A stretch of 64,000 bases of DNA from GCA-1730015 sp964583825 (GCA_964583825.1 CAZOXM010000011.1:1-64000), one strand, 5' to 3'; shown: positions 51,148 through 60,629, counted from the stretch's first letter. Notes: a model not told the origin generated them from the letters alone. A program made the numbers and translations.

Positions 51148-51176
51148 AAAAAAAGCCCGGTCGTGCCGGGCTTTTT
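51148..51176 (-). terminator. Strong bidirectional-looking terminator
   Basis: Stem GCCCGG/CCGGGC with a five-base loop. The minus-strand transcript runs into seven T, and the plus strand into five. It ends the OmpA/coiled-coil operon 36 bases after the coiled-coil stop, isolating the amidinotransferase gene. Confidence 0.9.
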
Positions 51177-51211
51177 ACAATAGGGTGGTGTCTGCGCGAC
51201 AGTCCCGGGCT

Positions 51212-54142
51212 TTATTGGCGGTCGCTCTCCAGATACTCGGCTCGTCGATACGTGCCCTGCAGAATTTCCCGCGCCAGTTTCGGCCAGTTGTATCCTTCCG
51301 CCTCAGAGGAAGCGATGCCGGAGCGTTCTGCAAAGTGCAGCACTTCTCTGTTGCCCCAGAGGACGATCTGCTCGAATTCGGTCACACCGTGTTTGTTGAG
51401 CTCAAGCTCGGCTCTGCCGGAGATGCCGGGTAACAAAGCCAGATTGTCTCTGCCGTCAGCATGCTTAATACGATACCCGTCGCGGGTATAGGCGACCTTT
51501 CTTTGCACGCCTGCCGCTGCTGATACACCGGTGAGGGACTCGGTGGATGCAGGGTTATCCGCCCTTACAAACACGCGCGGTTTGGTTTCCGACCGACTGC
51601 TCGCGCTGACAGTTTCAGCGGATTTTTGTGGCGCCCGTTGTGCTTGAACTTGCTGAGACTTCAGCCGGCTTTGCAGTTGCTCATGCTGAGCTTTGAGTTC
51701 GCTTAATCCCCTGGATTCGTTTTTCAGTCGCTGTATATCTTTGTCGCGCTCATTCAGCTGACTTTGCAGTTGCGTTACGCGGTCTTTGAGTTCCGCGCTG
51801 TTGTCCACGGCCGCCTGGCGGGTTTGTTGTCCCCGCACATCAGCAAGCTGTTGTTTCAGGGTTTCGTAGGCAGCAGTTTTTTGCTCAAGCTGAGTCCTCA
51901 TTGACGCCAGTTCAACGCTTCCCGAGCTGTCAGTGATGGTATCGCCCTGATAAAGCCGTGCACGAAGTTCCTCGATTTCAGTCGATTGTGCAGCAATTTT
52001 TTTATGCAGCACCAGAGTGTTTTCAGCTTGTTCCTCAAGCCCTTTAATTAGTTCGCTCTGAGAATCTATTTCCTGTTTAAGCAGACTAATTTCCGACTGA
52101 CTCTGTTTGGCAGACAATCGATTGTCTGTCATCGAAGCATTCAATCTGGCGATTTCCTCGTCGCGATCCCGCAGGGCCGCAGTCAGACTGTCGACTTTTG
52201 CCGGAGCGTTTTTGTCAACGCCTGTTCCCGCGAGTTTTGCTTCCTGCAAATCGATTTGCAGTTTTTGTATCACTGATTCTTTATCGGTGATCGCGAGCTT
52301 CAGCGCGGCACTATCGGATAGCTCCGAGCTGATTTTCTGATTGTCGCTGTGTGCCAGAGAGAGCTTTGACCGCAGGTCCGAGATCTGAGGTTTCAGCGCA
52401 GCAATCTCTGTGCGGCTGCGTTCTTCCTGTTCCTGCAGTCTTCGCGATTGCTGCTCAATCTCGGCCTTGAGCTTTTCAATGCGTACTTCGTAGTCATCGC
52501 GAAGCTTCGACAGATTATTGAATTCAGTTTGAAGCTTCTGGTAGGCGTGGGTTCGTTGTGCGAGCTCGGAATCACGATTGGCCACGGCACTCTGCATGTC
52601 AGATTTGAATGTCTCCAGCTCGGCGCCACGTGATTGAAGGTTCTTTAGTTCTTCAGTTAAGCGATTGCGGCTGACCGTCATATCGTCCATATCTTTACGT
52701 AACCGGGCGAACGACTGGTCGCGATCCTTTATCGTGCCGGCGAGTTGTGCAAGCTGCTTTTCCGATTCAGCCTGAATCTCCTTTTGGCTTTTTTCTGCAT
52801 TTGACTGCAGTTCACCCAGCTCGATGCCCAGCCGATTTCGACTGTCTGCCACTTCATCAAAGTTGCTGCGCAGTTTTGCAAGGTCTGCGTCCCGCTGGGC
52901 CAGCGCGGCGGTGAATTCGGCCACTTTTTGTTGATTAGTCTGCTGTTCGCCCTGATGTCTGACAGATTGCTTTACCTGTGATTCCAGAGTGGCGACTCGT
53001 GTTTGCAGCTGCTTGCGTTCATCACTTACTTTTCTCAGCATATCGTTAAGTGCCACCACCTCGGCGGACTTATTTTCAACCTGAGTTTTCAGTGCATTGG
53101 CCGACTGCAGTTCTTCCTGTGTCTTTGCGTGCTCGCGTCTAATGGCATTGAGTTCTTCTTCGGCCCTGGTTTGGTGGCCTCGTGCTGTCTGCAGGTCGGC
53201 AATTTCCTGCTGCATACGCTTTTGGTCTTTCAAATAGGCAGCGCGCTCGGCCTCTTTGTGCGTGATCGTCTGTTTGAGCTCGGTGATCTGCTGTTGTGCA
53301 CGTGCGGAATTTTCCTGCGCCTGCTTATTGGTGGTTTGAAACTGATGTTCGAGTTGTTTTAACTCGGTTTGCGTCTTGCCGAGATCTTCCAGTCTGGACT
53401 GGAGTTTTCCAATTTCGCTGTTTTTGCTGGAGAGTGTCGTGTCGTAGTCACGCTTGAGCTGATCGCGCTCTGCGGCTGTTTCCTTCAGCTTTGCATTAAG
53501 ACTGGCTGCTGACTCTTCGGCGGTCTTCTGCGCGCGTTCGATTTCGTTCGCTGCCGTTTCCCTGGACTTAAGCTGTGAGCGCAGGTTCTCGACCGTGCTG
53601 TCACCTTCCTTCACTCTGGCGCGCAGGCTTTCGATGACGCGGTCGTTTTCACGGGTCGCATTGCGCAGCGCGCTGATCGTCTCGCCCGCCTCACTCATCC
53701 GCTCGTCGTAGACCGGCCCGCCAGCGGTGTAGCGCGCGAGCTTGTTGTTCAGCGCCTGCACCTCTTTTTGACTGTCATTGCGGTAGCTATTGAACTCTGT
53801 GCGGTTTCTGTCGAGGGATTGCCGCGCAACGGCCAGCTCGTTTTTGAGTTTGTTGATTTCCTCAACCTGCGAAGTATTGCCGGCTTTCATTGAAATATCC
53901 CGGCCGCGCATTTTTTGTAGTTCTGCCTGCGCGCTTGCGAGTGACTCATCCTTGCGAGCGAGGGTTGCGCGCAGGCTCTCGACATCGGCCATCGCACTGT
54001 CCACATCGCGCGCTACGTAGCTTCGCACCTGGCGCTCGCTGCGACTGGCCAGCAGGCTTTTAATGCACCAGCCAATTAGTATCCCCGCGAGTACCGAGAC
54101 AACCAGCAGTGTGGTGATTTCACCTAATACGTAGGTGTTCAT
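51212..54142 (-). CDS. Membrane-anchored coiled-coil protein with C-terminal HhH-like domain
   Basis: This 976-residue protein has one N-terminal membrane helix (TTLLVVSVLAGILIGWCI, about residues 10-28). About 780 residues of nearly unbroken coiled coil follow (heptads rich in Glu, Gln, Arg, Leu), with recurring units such as RDADLAKLRSNFDEVADSRN and RDQSFARLRKDMDDMTVSRN. After a linker, the last 80 residues (LALLPGISGRAELELNKHGV, then FEQIVLWGNREVLHFAE and WPKLAREIL) resemble a degenerate helix-hairpin-helix/H3TH domain of the DUF4332 type. Topology suggests a long rod attached to the inner membrane with a possible DNA- or protein-binding head. It starts three bases after the OmpA-domain gene; function unknown. 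Confidence 0.8.
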   Translation of the reverse strand: MNTYVLGEITTLLVVSVLAGILIGWCIKSLLASRSERQVRSYVARDVDSAMADVESLRATLARKDESLASAQAELQKMRGRDISMKAGNTSQVEEINKLKNELAVARQSLDRNRTEFNSYRNDSQKEVQALNNKLARYTAGGPVYDERMSEAGETISALRNATRENDRVIESLRARVKEGDSTVENLRSQLKSRETAANEIERAQKTAEESAASLNAKLKETAAERDQLKRDYDTTLSSKNSEIGKLQSRLEDLGKTQTELKQLEHQFQTTNKQAQENSARAQQQITELKQTITHKEAERAAYLKDQKRMQQEIADLQTARGHQTRAEEELNAIRREHAKTQEELQSANALKTQVENKSAEVVALNDMLRKVSDERKQLQTRVATLESQVKQSVRHQGEQQTNQQKVAEFTAALAQRDADLAKLRSNFDEVADSRNRLGIELGELQSNAEKSQKEIQAESEKQLAQLAGTIKDRDQSFARLRKDMDDMTVSRNRLTEELKNLQSRGAELETFKSDMQSAVANRDSELAQRTHAYQKLQTEFNNLSKLRDDYEVRIEKLKAEIEQQSRRLQEQEERSRTEIAALKPQISDLRSKLSLAHSDNQKISSELSDSAALKLAITDKESVIQKLQIDLQEAKLAGTGVDKNAPAKVDSLTAALRDRDEEIARLNASMTDNRLSAKQSQSEISLLKQEIDSQSELIKGLEEQAENTLVLHKKIAAQSTEIEELRARLYQGDTITDSSGSVELASMRTQLEQKTAAYETLKQQLADVRGQQTRQAAVDNSAELKDRVTQLQSQLNERDKDIQRLKNESRGLSELKAQHEQLQSRLKSQQVQAQRAPQKSAETVSASSRSETKPRVFVRADNPASTESLTGVSAAAGVQRKVAYTRDGYRIKHADGRDNLALLPGISGRAELELNKHGVTEFEQIVLWGNREVLHFAERSGIASSEAEGYNWPKLAREILQGTYRRAEYLESDRQ

Positions 54143-54145
54143 GTC

Positions 54146-57130
54146 CTATTCTCCGATCAGTTGAATCTCAATGCGACGATTGAGTGCCCGGCCTGCCGCG
54201 GTATCATTAGTAGCAATGGGCTGGGTAGGTCCATAGCCTCGTGCAGTCAAACGACCAGCGGCAATTCCACGGTTAATCAAATATTGTTGCACTGCAGCTG
54301 CCCTGTCTGCGCTGAGACTGAAATTGTAATCTGCATTCCCGCGCGAGTCTGTATGACCTGCGATAAGAATTTGAGCGTCCCCAACCAGATTTAATACCTC
54401 AACTACTTCGTCAAGTATCTGCAGGCTATCGCCGTCCAGTTCAGTACTACCGGATCTGAAACGGATACCAGATAAATCCAGCTCTGATAACAAAGCACGG
54501 ATATCCGGCTTCGGCGGCTCAACTATTGTGGGGGTTTTCACAGTGATGTCGTTGCGCAAGCTCACAGAGTCACCGAACAGCCGTCCGAAGTTGATACCTG
54601 CGAACTGTTTCGCCTGTTCTGAGGCAACCTCCCCGCGCAGACTCAGCGTGCCATTGCTCGCGATGTTAATGCCACCACTTTCAATTTTTTCGAGTGATGA
54701 GAGAGACTGGCTCGCCGCGGTGCTCCAGGCCGGTTGCATCACTCGCTCGTCGACAGTGATGTTATTGGTTAAAGGTTTCCCGCCGTCGGCAAGCGCGCCC
54801 GTAATTTCATCGGCCGCTTCCGCTGGCAGCAGTCCGCTAATCGTCACACCCTGATCGGACTGATTGATCGAGAAGAATGGGCTGAGCGATGGAACCATCT
54901 CCGGTTCTGCAACGGAAATTTCGTTTTCTACGTCCACCGCATTGCCGAACAGGGTTCGAACTGTGATCGATGTAAACTGTTTGGCCTGTTCCGACTGTGC
55001 CTCACCGCGCAATGTCACCGTGCCATTGCTCGCAAGATTAATACTGCTGTTTTCAATCGCAGCGAGTCGATCACCGGACCGGGTCATTGCTTCCAACCAC
55101 TCCGGTTGCATGACGCGTTCATCGACAGTAATGCGATCAACTATTTCTCTGTCATCGTTGGCGTAGCTTTGCAACAGTTCCGTTGCAGCCTGCTTTGGCA
55201 GTAGACCGCTGATCGTGACGCTGTCTGCGCTCTGGCTGATCGAAGCGAAAGGCGTCATGGTAGGAACAACCGGCGGGGGTACCACTTCGAGGTTGTTCAC
55301 CAGGCTGGTATCGGTGCCGAAAAGCTCGGCCACACTGTCACCGACAGATTGCTTTTGATCATCTGACTCAACGCTGCCCTGAAGCCTGACGCTGCCGGAT
55401 CGAGTCATGGTTAAGCGGCCATCGCTCACACCTTCCAGTGTGCCGAGTGCGTTGCTGAAGTTGTCTGCCCAGGCGGGTGTTTCAGCGCGCTCGTCGATTG
55501 ATATGTTGTTGACAACCGTCTTCTCACCGGACTCGTATGCCTGAGCGACGATTGCCGCACCCTCTGCAGACATAAACCCGTTCAGCGTGATTGTATCTTC
55601 AGTTTCACTGATTGATGCAAACGCCGGCAGAGCCGGCGGAGCAGATTCCGGTGCTTCTATCTGGTTCACTACCGCGAGTTGTGAGCCAAGCAATGCGGTC
55701 GCTTTGTCACCTATTGCGGCCTTGATTTGTGCATCGTCTGTGTTACCGCTGATGGTTGCCGTACCACCCTGAATCGAAATTGCACCATTTTCTACGGTCT
55801 TGAGATCGGGCAGCAGTTGCACAACTGCGGCAGTCCAGCCCGGGTTGGTGGATGCGTCGTCGACCGCAATCTCAGTGTCGATCTCACCGTCACTGAATTC
55901 GGCTGCTACGGCTTCAGCAAGCGCATCCGCAAACTTTTGATCGGATACCGAACCGGCTACCGAAACGCGATTGCCCTCGGTAGTCACAGACAGCGTCGGT
56001 GCTTCGCGACCTTCCGTTTCAGCCGGAGCCTGCGCAACATCGCCGACGTTTAGATTGTTGATCACCGAGCGCACGCCGAAAGTACTGCCGACAACTTCCT
56101 CGGCCTGCTGGCGGGCGGTGTCGGTCGGCACTGTGCCGTCAATGGTAATATTTCGACCATCAATGCTCACGCTGGTGTTGTCGGCAAAACCGGCGTTATC
56201 GAGGCTGGCACGACTGCGCTCCAGCAAATCTTCCTGGATGGCCGGGGTGTATTGCTTGACGGCGAGCCAGCCGACCGCTGCCAGCAGCAGCAGGCCAAGC
56301 AACAGGGGAACCCAGTTGCTACCCGAGGAGGGGGCCGGGTGGCGAATGGGTGCGCCGGCGGGTCGGGGCCGGTTTAGATAGCGTCCCACAGGTTTGGCGC
56401 CGACCGGTGGTCGCATTCGACGACGCGGTGGTGCCGGTCGTGGTCGACGCGGTCGGTCGCGGTATTCGGGAGGCACATCGTTAGCAGGTGCATAGGGTGC
56501 GTTTGATGCCGGTGCGCGACGTCTGTCGGGATGACCCGGAGGCGCGGCAGCGTCGCGGGCACTGTCAGCCGGTCGCTGATCGCGGCTGGCGACAGCATCG
56601 GTTTCGCTGGTTTTTTTGGTGGCGCTCGAGCCCGCCTTTTTCAGAGGGGGAGGTGCCGGGGTATTGCCGGCTGCCGGTCTGGCGTCTGGTTTATTCCGGG
56701 TGCCCGTGCCCGTTCCTGTGGCAGTACCGGTTCCTGTTGCAGGCGATGGTTGTGATGGGGCCGGGGATGACCTTGCTGCGGCCGCCGCACCTGTCGTACC
56801 GGGTGCTGTGGTTTTACCTGCTGGTGCTGTGCCTGTGACCGGCGTTTGGGTCGAACCCGGTTTAGCGGCTGCGGCGCCATCAGGGTTCGCTTGCGCTGTT
56901 TTCGATTGCCCTGTTTCTGCGGATGTAGGTTTGGCGGCACCGGAATTTGCCACAGCAGATTTGGCTGTTCCGGTAGCCAGATTTTGTGTGGCGGGAGTGC
57001 GCCCGGCATCTTTGGTCGGCGGGGCCGCTTTTTTCTCCACCGGCGGTGGGTGGACTCCCGACGGTTTTGCCAGATTACGATCGGTGTTAACTTTTTTAGG
57101 GCTGTCGTTACTGTCTGGTGGGTTTGCCAT
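54146..57130 (-). CDS. OmpA-domain protein with tandem BON-like repeats
   Basis: A 994-residue protein starting MANPPDSND (ATG with an AGGAAA ribosome binding site; a longer GTG form at 57145 exists). Residues about 1-270 are a Pro/Ala/Thr/Arg-rich, probably disordered region including a run of alternating Gly-Thr. A membrane helix (WVPLLLGLLLLAAVGWLAV) lies near 275-295. About five repeats of BON-like type follow, each with pieces such as ITVDERVMQP and ASNGTVTLRGE / ASNGTLSLRGE. The C-terminal OmpA domain (IRFRSGSTELDGDS, AGHTDSRGNADYNFSLSADR, ARGYGPTQPIA) should bind peptidoglycan through the Asp and Arg in those motifs. Topology: anchored in the inner membrane, reaching the cell wall. It heads a two-gene operon. 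Confidence 0.87.
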   Translation of the reverse strand: MANPPDSNDSPKKVNTDRNLAKPSGVHPPPVEKKAAPPTKDAGRTPATQNLATGTAKSAVANSGAAKPTSAETGQSKTAQANPDGAAAAKPGSTQTPVTGTAPAGKTTAPGTTGAAAAARSSPAPSQPSPATGTGTATGTGTGTRNKPDARPAAGNTPAPPPLKKAGSSATKKTSETDAVASRDQRPADSARDAAAPPGHPDRRRAPASNAPYAPANDVPPEYRDRPRRPRPAPPRRRMRPPVGAKPVGRYLNRPRPAGAPIRHPAPSSGSNWVPLLLGLLLLAAVGWLAVKQYTPAIQEDLLERSRASLDNAGFADNTSVSIDGRNITIDGTVPTDTARQQAEEVVGSTFGVRSVINNLNVGDVAQAPAETEGREAPTLSVTTEGNRVSVAGSVSDQKFADALAEAVAAEFSDGEIDTEIAVDDASTNPGWTAAVVQLLPDLKTVENGAISIQGGTATISGNTDDAQIKAAIGDKATALLGSQLAVVNQIEAPESAPPALPAFASISETEDTITLNGFMSAEGAAIVAQAYESGEKTVVNNISIDERAETPAWADNFSNALGTLEGVSDGRLTMTRSGSVRLQGSVESDDQKQSVGDSVAELFGTDTSLVNNLEVVPPPVVPTMTPFASISQSADSVTISGLLPKQAATELLQSYANDDREIVDRITVDERVMQPEWLEAMTRSGDRLAAIENSSINLASNGTVTLRGEAQSEQAKQFTSITVRTLFGNAVDVENEISVAEPEMVPSLSPFFSINQSDQGVTISGLLPAEAADEITGALADGGKPLTNNITVDERVMQPAWSTAASQSLSSLEKIESGGINIASNGTLSLRGEVASEQAKQFAGINFGRLFGDSVSLRNDITVKTPTIVEPPKPDIRALLSELDLSGIRFRSGSTELDGDSLQILDEVVEVLNLVGDAQILIAGHTDSRGNADYNFSLSADRAAAVQQYLINRGIAAGRLTARGYGPTQPIATNDTAAGRALNRRIEIQLIGE

Positions 57131-57605
57131 GGAATTTCCTGTCACCGCAGGGCAACAAATGCGAAGCGGTTAGTATAGTTTCTAATGGAGAATTGAAATG
57201 CCGGATACCTGCGATTTTCGCTGAATATCCTGCCGATTGCATAGCGAAGGTGTCAGCCTTACCAGTTGGTACTGTGTTGCCTGGAAATAGATCGACTATT
57301 ACCGTTGTCCTGATACTGCTGAGCTTTGTGCGTTTGTGTTCAAAACGTATTTTGCACGCTGCGGGCAGCGCACTCGGTTCGTTTTGAACCCACCGAAACC
57401 GGCTTGAGTACTGGCCGTGCCAAATAATAACAAAAACAAAGGTTTGTCGCTTTAATTCACTGATCTGCAACTGCAAAATTATGAAACACCTGTGGCGCCA
57501 GCCTGATTGGTTGGCGCGATGGTGATGCAGACTGTCGCGCGGTCCACAGTCGGCAGGCCGTATTCGACCAATACTAGCGGTTGAAAATCCGATAGTGAGA
57601 AATCA
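57131..57605. other. Divergent intergenic region upstream of mttB and the OmpA-domain gene
   Basis: No gene was seen in this 475-base gap. It should contain promoters for both flanking genes. AT-rich stretches occur at 57420-57490. The only distinct element is the inverted repeat at 57495-57517. Confidence 0.5.
57495..57517 (+). promoter_or_regulatory. 9-bp inverted repeat upstream of mttB
   Basis: GCGCCAGCC and GGTTGGCGC, one mismatch, flank the five bases TGATT, 88 bases before the mttB GTG. It could be an operator for the GbdR-like regulator encoded next to mttB, or a hairpin in the leader. Confidence 0.35.
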
Positions 57606-59153
57606 GTGGCTGGCAGACGAAGAAGGTCAGGTGGGCGCGAAGCAAAACGAGCTGCGAGAATTCGGTCAGCAGGCCACGCGCCGCCCTACATTACTCGCCG
57701 TGTGCCGACCTACTGCCATGCCAGTGAGGAACAACTGGCACTCATAGAGCACAATGCCGACACCGTGCTTGAGGAAATCGGAATTGAGTTCCGGGATTTT
57801 CCAAAGGCACTGGCACTGTTTCGCGAAGCGGGTGCGGACGTTGACGGTGAGCGGGTGAGGTTTCCCCGTGGGCTGTGCAGGCAGATCATCGCCAGCAACG
57901 CCCCTGCCGAATTCATCCAGCATGCTCGCAATCCGGCGCGTAGCGTCAAAATCGGCGGCGACAGTACGGTATTGGTGCCGGCATACGGATCGCCATTTGT
58001 CCGGGACATCGAAAAAGGGCGGCGTTACGCCAACCTGGAGGATTTTCACAACTTCGTCAAACTCGCGTATCTCAGCGACTCACTGCATCATTCCGGCGGT
58101 ACTGTTTGTGAGCCTGTGGATCTGCCGGTGAACAAGCGCCACTTCGATATGGTGTATGCGCATATGCGCTACTCGGACAAGCCGTATATGGGGTCGGTTA
58201 CTGCGGCTGAGCGTGCTGCGGACACCGTGGAAATGTCGAAAATCCTGTTTGGTGACGATTTCATCGACGAAAACGGCATTGAGAAGACGGTCGTAATCAA
58301 CCTCATCAATGCCAATTCACCGATGACTTTCGACGATACGATGCTGGGAGCGGCAGAGGTCTATGCGGCAGCGAATCAGGCCACCGTGATCTCACCGTTT
58401 ATTCTTGCCGGCGCGATGTCGCCGGTCAGTGTGGTCGGTACAGTGACACAGATTCTCGCCGAGGCGCTGGCTGGCATGGCGTTTGTGCAGCTGGTGCGTC
58501 CCGGTGCGCCGGTAGTTTTCGGCACGTTCGCGAGCAGCGTTTCGATGCAGTCAGGCGCGCCAACATTTGGCACGCCTGAACCGTCGTCGGTCCTCTACAC
58601 AGCGGCGGAACTGGCGCGCCGTCTCGGGGTGCCGTTTCGTTCCGGCGGGGGGCTGAATGGCTCGAAGTTGCCGGATGCGCAAGCCGCCTATGAAGCGGCG
58701 AACACACTGCAGGCGGCGATGCTGGCGGGAGTGAATTTTATGCTTCATACCGCGGGCTGGCTCGAGGGCGGACTGGTGATGAGTTATGAAAAGTTTCTCA
58801 TGGACGCTGACCAGGCGGGCATGCTGGGCGTGTTTGCCCAGGGGCTCGACACCAGTGAAAACGGTCAGGCGATGAACGCCTTGCGGGAGGTGGGGCCGGG
58901 TGCGCACTTTTTGGGATGCAGCCACACGCAGCAGAACTTTGAGTCGGCGTTTTATCGGTCCTCGATTGCCGACAACAACAGTTTCGAACAATGGGAATCG
59001 GAAGGGGCACAGGATGCTGCGCAGCGCGCCGGCAGGCAAGTGAAGGAAATGCTCGAAGGCTATGAACCACCACCGATTGACGAGGCCGTGGACGAGGCAC
59101 TGCTTGCCTACATCGACCAACGAAAAAGCGCATTTCCGGATTCGAATCACTAG
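57606..59153 (+). CDS. Pyrrolysine-free MttB-family corrinoid methyltransferase
   Basis: A 515-residue member of the trimethylamine methyltransferase superfamily (COG5598). The fold blocks are present: EIGIEFRDFPKALALFREAG (core: IEFRDFPKALAL), PAYGSPFVRDIEKGRRYA, GTVCEPVDLP, INANSPMTFDDTML, PFILAGAMSPVSVVGTVTQ, TFGTPEPSSV and FRSGGGLNGSKLPDAQA. There is no in-frame amber codon, so it is not the pyrrolysine enzyme. Relatives of this type demethylate glycine betaine, proline betaine, carnitine or gamma-butyrobetaine, passing the methyl to a corrinoid protein. The N terminus is an Arg-rich extension (MAGRRRRSGGREAKRAARIR) before the fold. The GTG start has a weak ribosome binding site. A GbdR-like regulator follows. 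Confidence 0.9.
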   Translation: MAGRRRRSGGREAKRAARIRSAGHAPPYITRRVPTYCHASEEQLALIEHNADTVLEEIGIEFRDFPKALALFREAGADVDGERVRFPRGLCRQIIASNAPAEFIQHARNPARSVKIGGDSTVLVPAYGSPFVRDIEKGRRYANLEDFHNFVKLAYLSDSLHHSGGTVCEPVDLPVNKRHFDMVYAHMRYSDKPYMGSVTAAERAADTVEMSKILFGDDFIDENGIEKTVVINLINANSPMTFDDTMLGAAEVYAAANQATVISPFILAGAMSPVSVVGTVTQILAEALAGMAFVQLVRPGAPVVFGTFASSVSMQSGAPTFGTPEPSSVLYTAAELARRLGVPFRSGGGLNGSKLPDAQAAYEAANTLQAAMLAGVNFMLHTAGWLEGGLVMSYEKFLMDADQAGMLGVFAQGLDTSENGQAMNALREVGPGAHFLGCSHTQQNFESAFYRSSIADNNSFEQWESEGAQDAAQRAGRQVKEMLEGYEPPPIDEAVDEALLAYIDQRKSAFPDSNH

Positions 59154-59540
59154 GTCAAAGTGGTCCGGCAAAGTGTAAACACCGGTGATCGCGGCTGGTG
59201 CCAGCACGAAAATACCTGTCGTGCCGGGAAAATTTTTAAATTTTCGGCAAGCCGCTATTCGTGTAGTACTTGATCAATTACAACGGCTTAACGTTGATTT
59301 GTGTGAATTTACTTGAACGAAATCAATATGGATCCGTGCTGGCACCTGATTGAAAATTTATCTGGCACTCATGACGCATGTCGCAATCGGTACATTATCG
59401 AACCACGCAAAGGGCGCAAGTATGCGGCTGTGGAGGATTCGAAGCGATCGATTTACTAATTTGCGACTTTGGTAAATTGCTTCCGAACACACCTCGAGCC
59501 ATTGCCCCCATAACAACAAATTTGATGGACCCGAGGATAC
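59154..59540. other. Intergenic region between mttB and the regulator, with hairpins
   Basis: No gene seen. At 59204-59224 GCACGA pairs with TCGTGC; directly after, CCG plus AAAATTT pairs with AAATTTT plus CGG (59224-59247). Together they may end the mttB transcript, but the T-run is inside the second stem, so the terminator call is weak. The AT-rich part at 59250-59360 is a likely promoter region for the regulator. Confidence 0.4.
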
Positions 59541-60629
59541 ATGATCAAGTCGAAGCAAAAAGGTACACCCGCCACCATCGGTTTCTTACTGGTCCCGAAT
59601 TTTTCCATGCTGGCTTTTTCGTCGTCGATCGAACCGCTGCGCATGGCCAACCAGCTCGCCGGAGAAGTGCTTTACAACTGGTGCATGATCGGCGCTAACG
59701 GTGATCCGGTGGTTGCCAGTAACGGGGTGGCCCTGTCGCCGGATCGCACGATCGATCAGAGCGGTCATCTTGATGCAGTGTTTGTCTGTTCCGGTAATCA
59801 GGTACAGAACCATGTCGATTCATCGGTGATTGCCTGGCTGCGCGCGATCTCCAAAAAAGAAATTGTCATGGGGGCGGTGTGTACCGGCACGTACCTGTTG
59901 GCGAAGTCCGAGGCACTTGATGGATATCGCTGCACGATTCACTGGGAAAACATGGCCAGTGCACGCGAAGAGTTTCCGCAGCTGGTGATTTCACCTGAGC
60001 TGTTTGAGATGGATAACGACCGTTACACGAGCGCGGGTGGTACGGCTCCGCTGGATATGTTTCTGCACGAGATTCGAAATGCCCATGGGGCAGATCTGGC
60101 CTCGGCTATCACTGAGCAATTCATGTGCGACCGTATTCGCGACAAACACGATCGCCAGCGAGTACCGTTGACACAAAGGATAGGGACTAACCAGCCCAAG
60201 CTCGCAGAGGCGGTAGCGCTCATGGAGGCAAATATCGAGGAACCCATGACGCTTGATGAACTTTCGTTTCATGTCGGCTTGTCTAGACGACAGCTCGAGC
60301 GATTGTTCCAGCGTTATCTGCAGTGCGTGCCCACTCGCTACTATCTCGAACTCCGGCTTGAACGTGCGCGTCAATTACTGCTGCAAACGAGTATGCCGAT
60401 CGTTGATATCGCTCTGGCCTGCGGTTTTATCAGCGCACCGCATTTCAGCAAATGCTATCGGGACACTTTCGGCCTTCCTCCGCGTGATGAGCGCCGACGT
60501 GCCGCGGGTCAGGCGAGTGTTGTTGCCGGTAAGCTGGCGCCTACCAAAAATGGCAAGATCGCCAATCTTCGGCGCACAACGATTTGTTCAGCTTCTGCGC
60601 CGGCGTCGTCGAGTTCGCCTGCCGTCTGA
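59541..60629 (+). CDS. GbdR/CdhR-like AraC-family regulator with DJ-1/PfpI domain
   Basis: A 362-residue regulator with a class I glutamine amidotransferase-like ligand domain (residues about 10-200). That domain has GAVCTGTYLLAKS with the Cys of the nucleophile-elbow position, and TIHWENMASAREEFP. A C-terminal AraC DNA-binding pair of helix-turn-helix motifs follows (about 215-320: MTLDELSFHVGLSRRQLERLF, core LSFHVGLSRRQLERLF; PIVDIALACGFISAPHFSKCY). The family includes GbdR (glycine betaine/dimethylglycine) and CdhR (carnitine) activators. Next to mttB it most likely senses a quaternary amine or its product. A GAGGA ribosome binding site precedes the ATG. The last 42 bases overlap the convergent activase gene. 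Confidence 0.92.
   Translation: MIKSKQKGTPATIGFLLVPNFSMLAFSSSIEPLRMANQLAGEVLYNWCMIGANGDPVVASNGVALSPDRTIDQSGHLDAVFVCSGNQVQNHVDSSVIAWLRAISKKEIVMGAVCTGTYLLAKSEALDGYRCTIHWENMASAREEFPQLVISPELFEMDNDRYTSAGGTAPLDMFLHEIRNAHGADLASAITEQFMCDRIRDKHDRQRVPLTQRIGTNQPKLAEAVALMEANIEEPMTLDELSFHVGLSRRQLERLFQRYLQCVPTRYYLELRLERARQLLLQTSMPIVDIALACGFISAPHFSKCYRDTFGLPPRDERRRAAGQASVVAGKLAPTKNGKIANLRRTTICSASAPASSSSPAV

Noticed and set aside
51212..54142. SMC or MukB-type condensin
   Set aside because: There are no Walker A, Walker B or ABC signature motifs; it is a membrane-anchored coiled coil only.
54146..56100. CRISPR-like repeats in the BON/OmpA gene
   Set aside because: The similarities are protein-level domain repeats of about 130 codons, not short identical repeats with spacers.
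56205..57178. Several open frames rich in Gly, Val and Ala opposite the OmpA-domain gene
   Set aside because: They mirror the Pro/Ala/Thr-rich low-complexity part of the real gene.
57606..59153. Pyrrolysine (in-frame amber) MttB
   Set aside because: The frame runs through the whole family length without an internal TAG, and no pyl genes are present.
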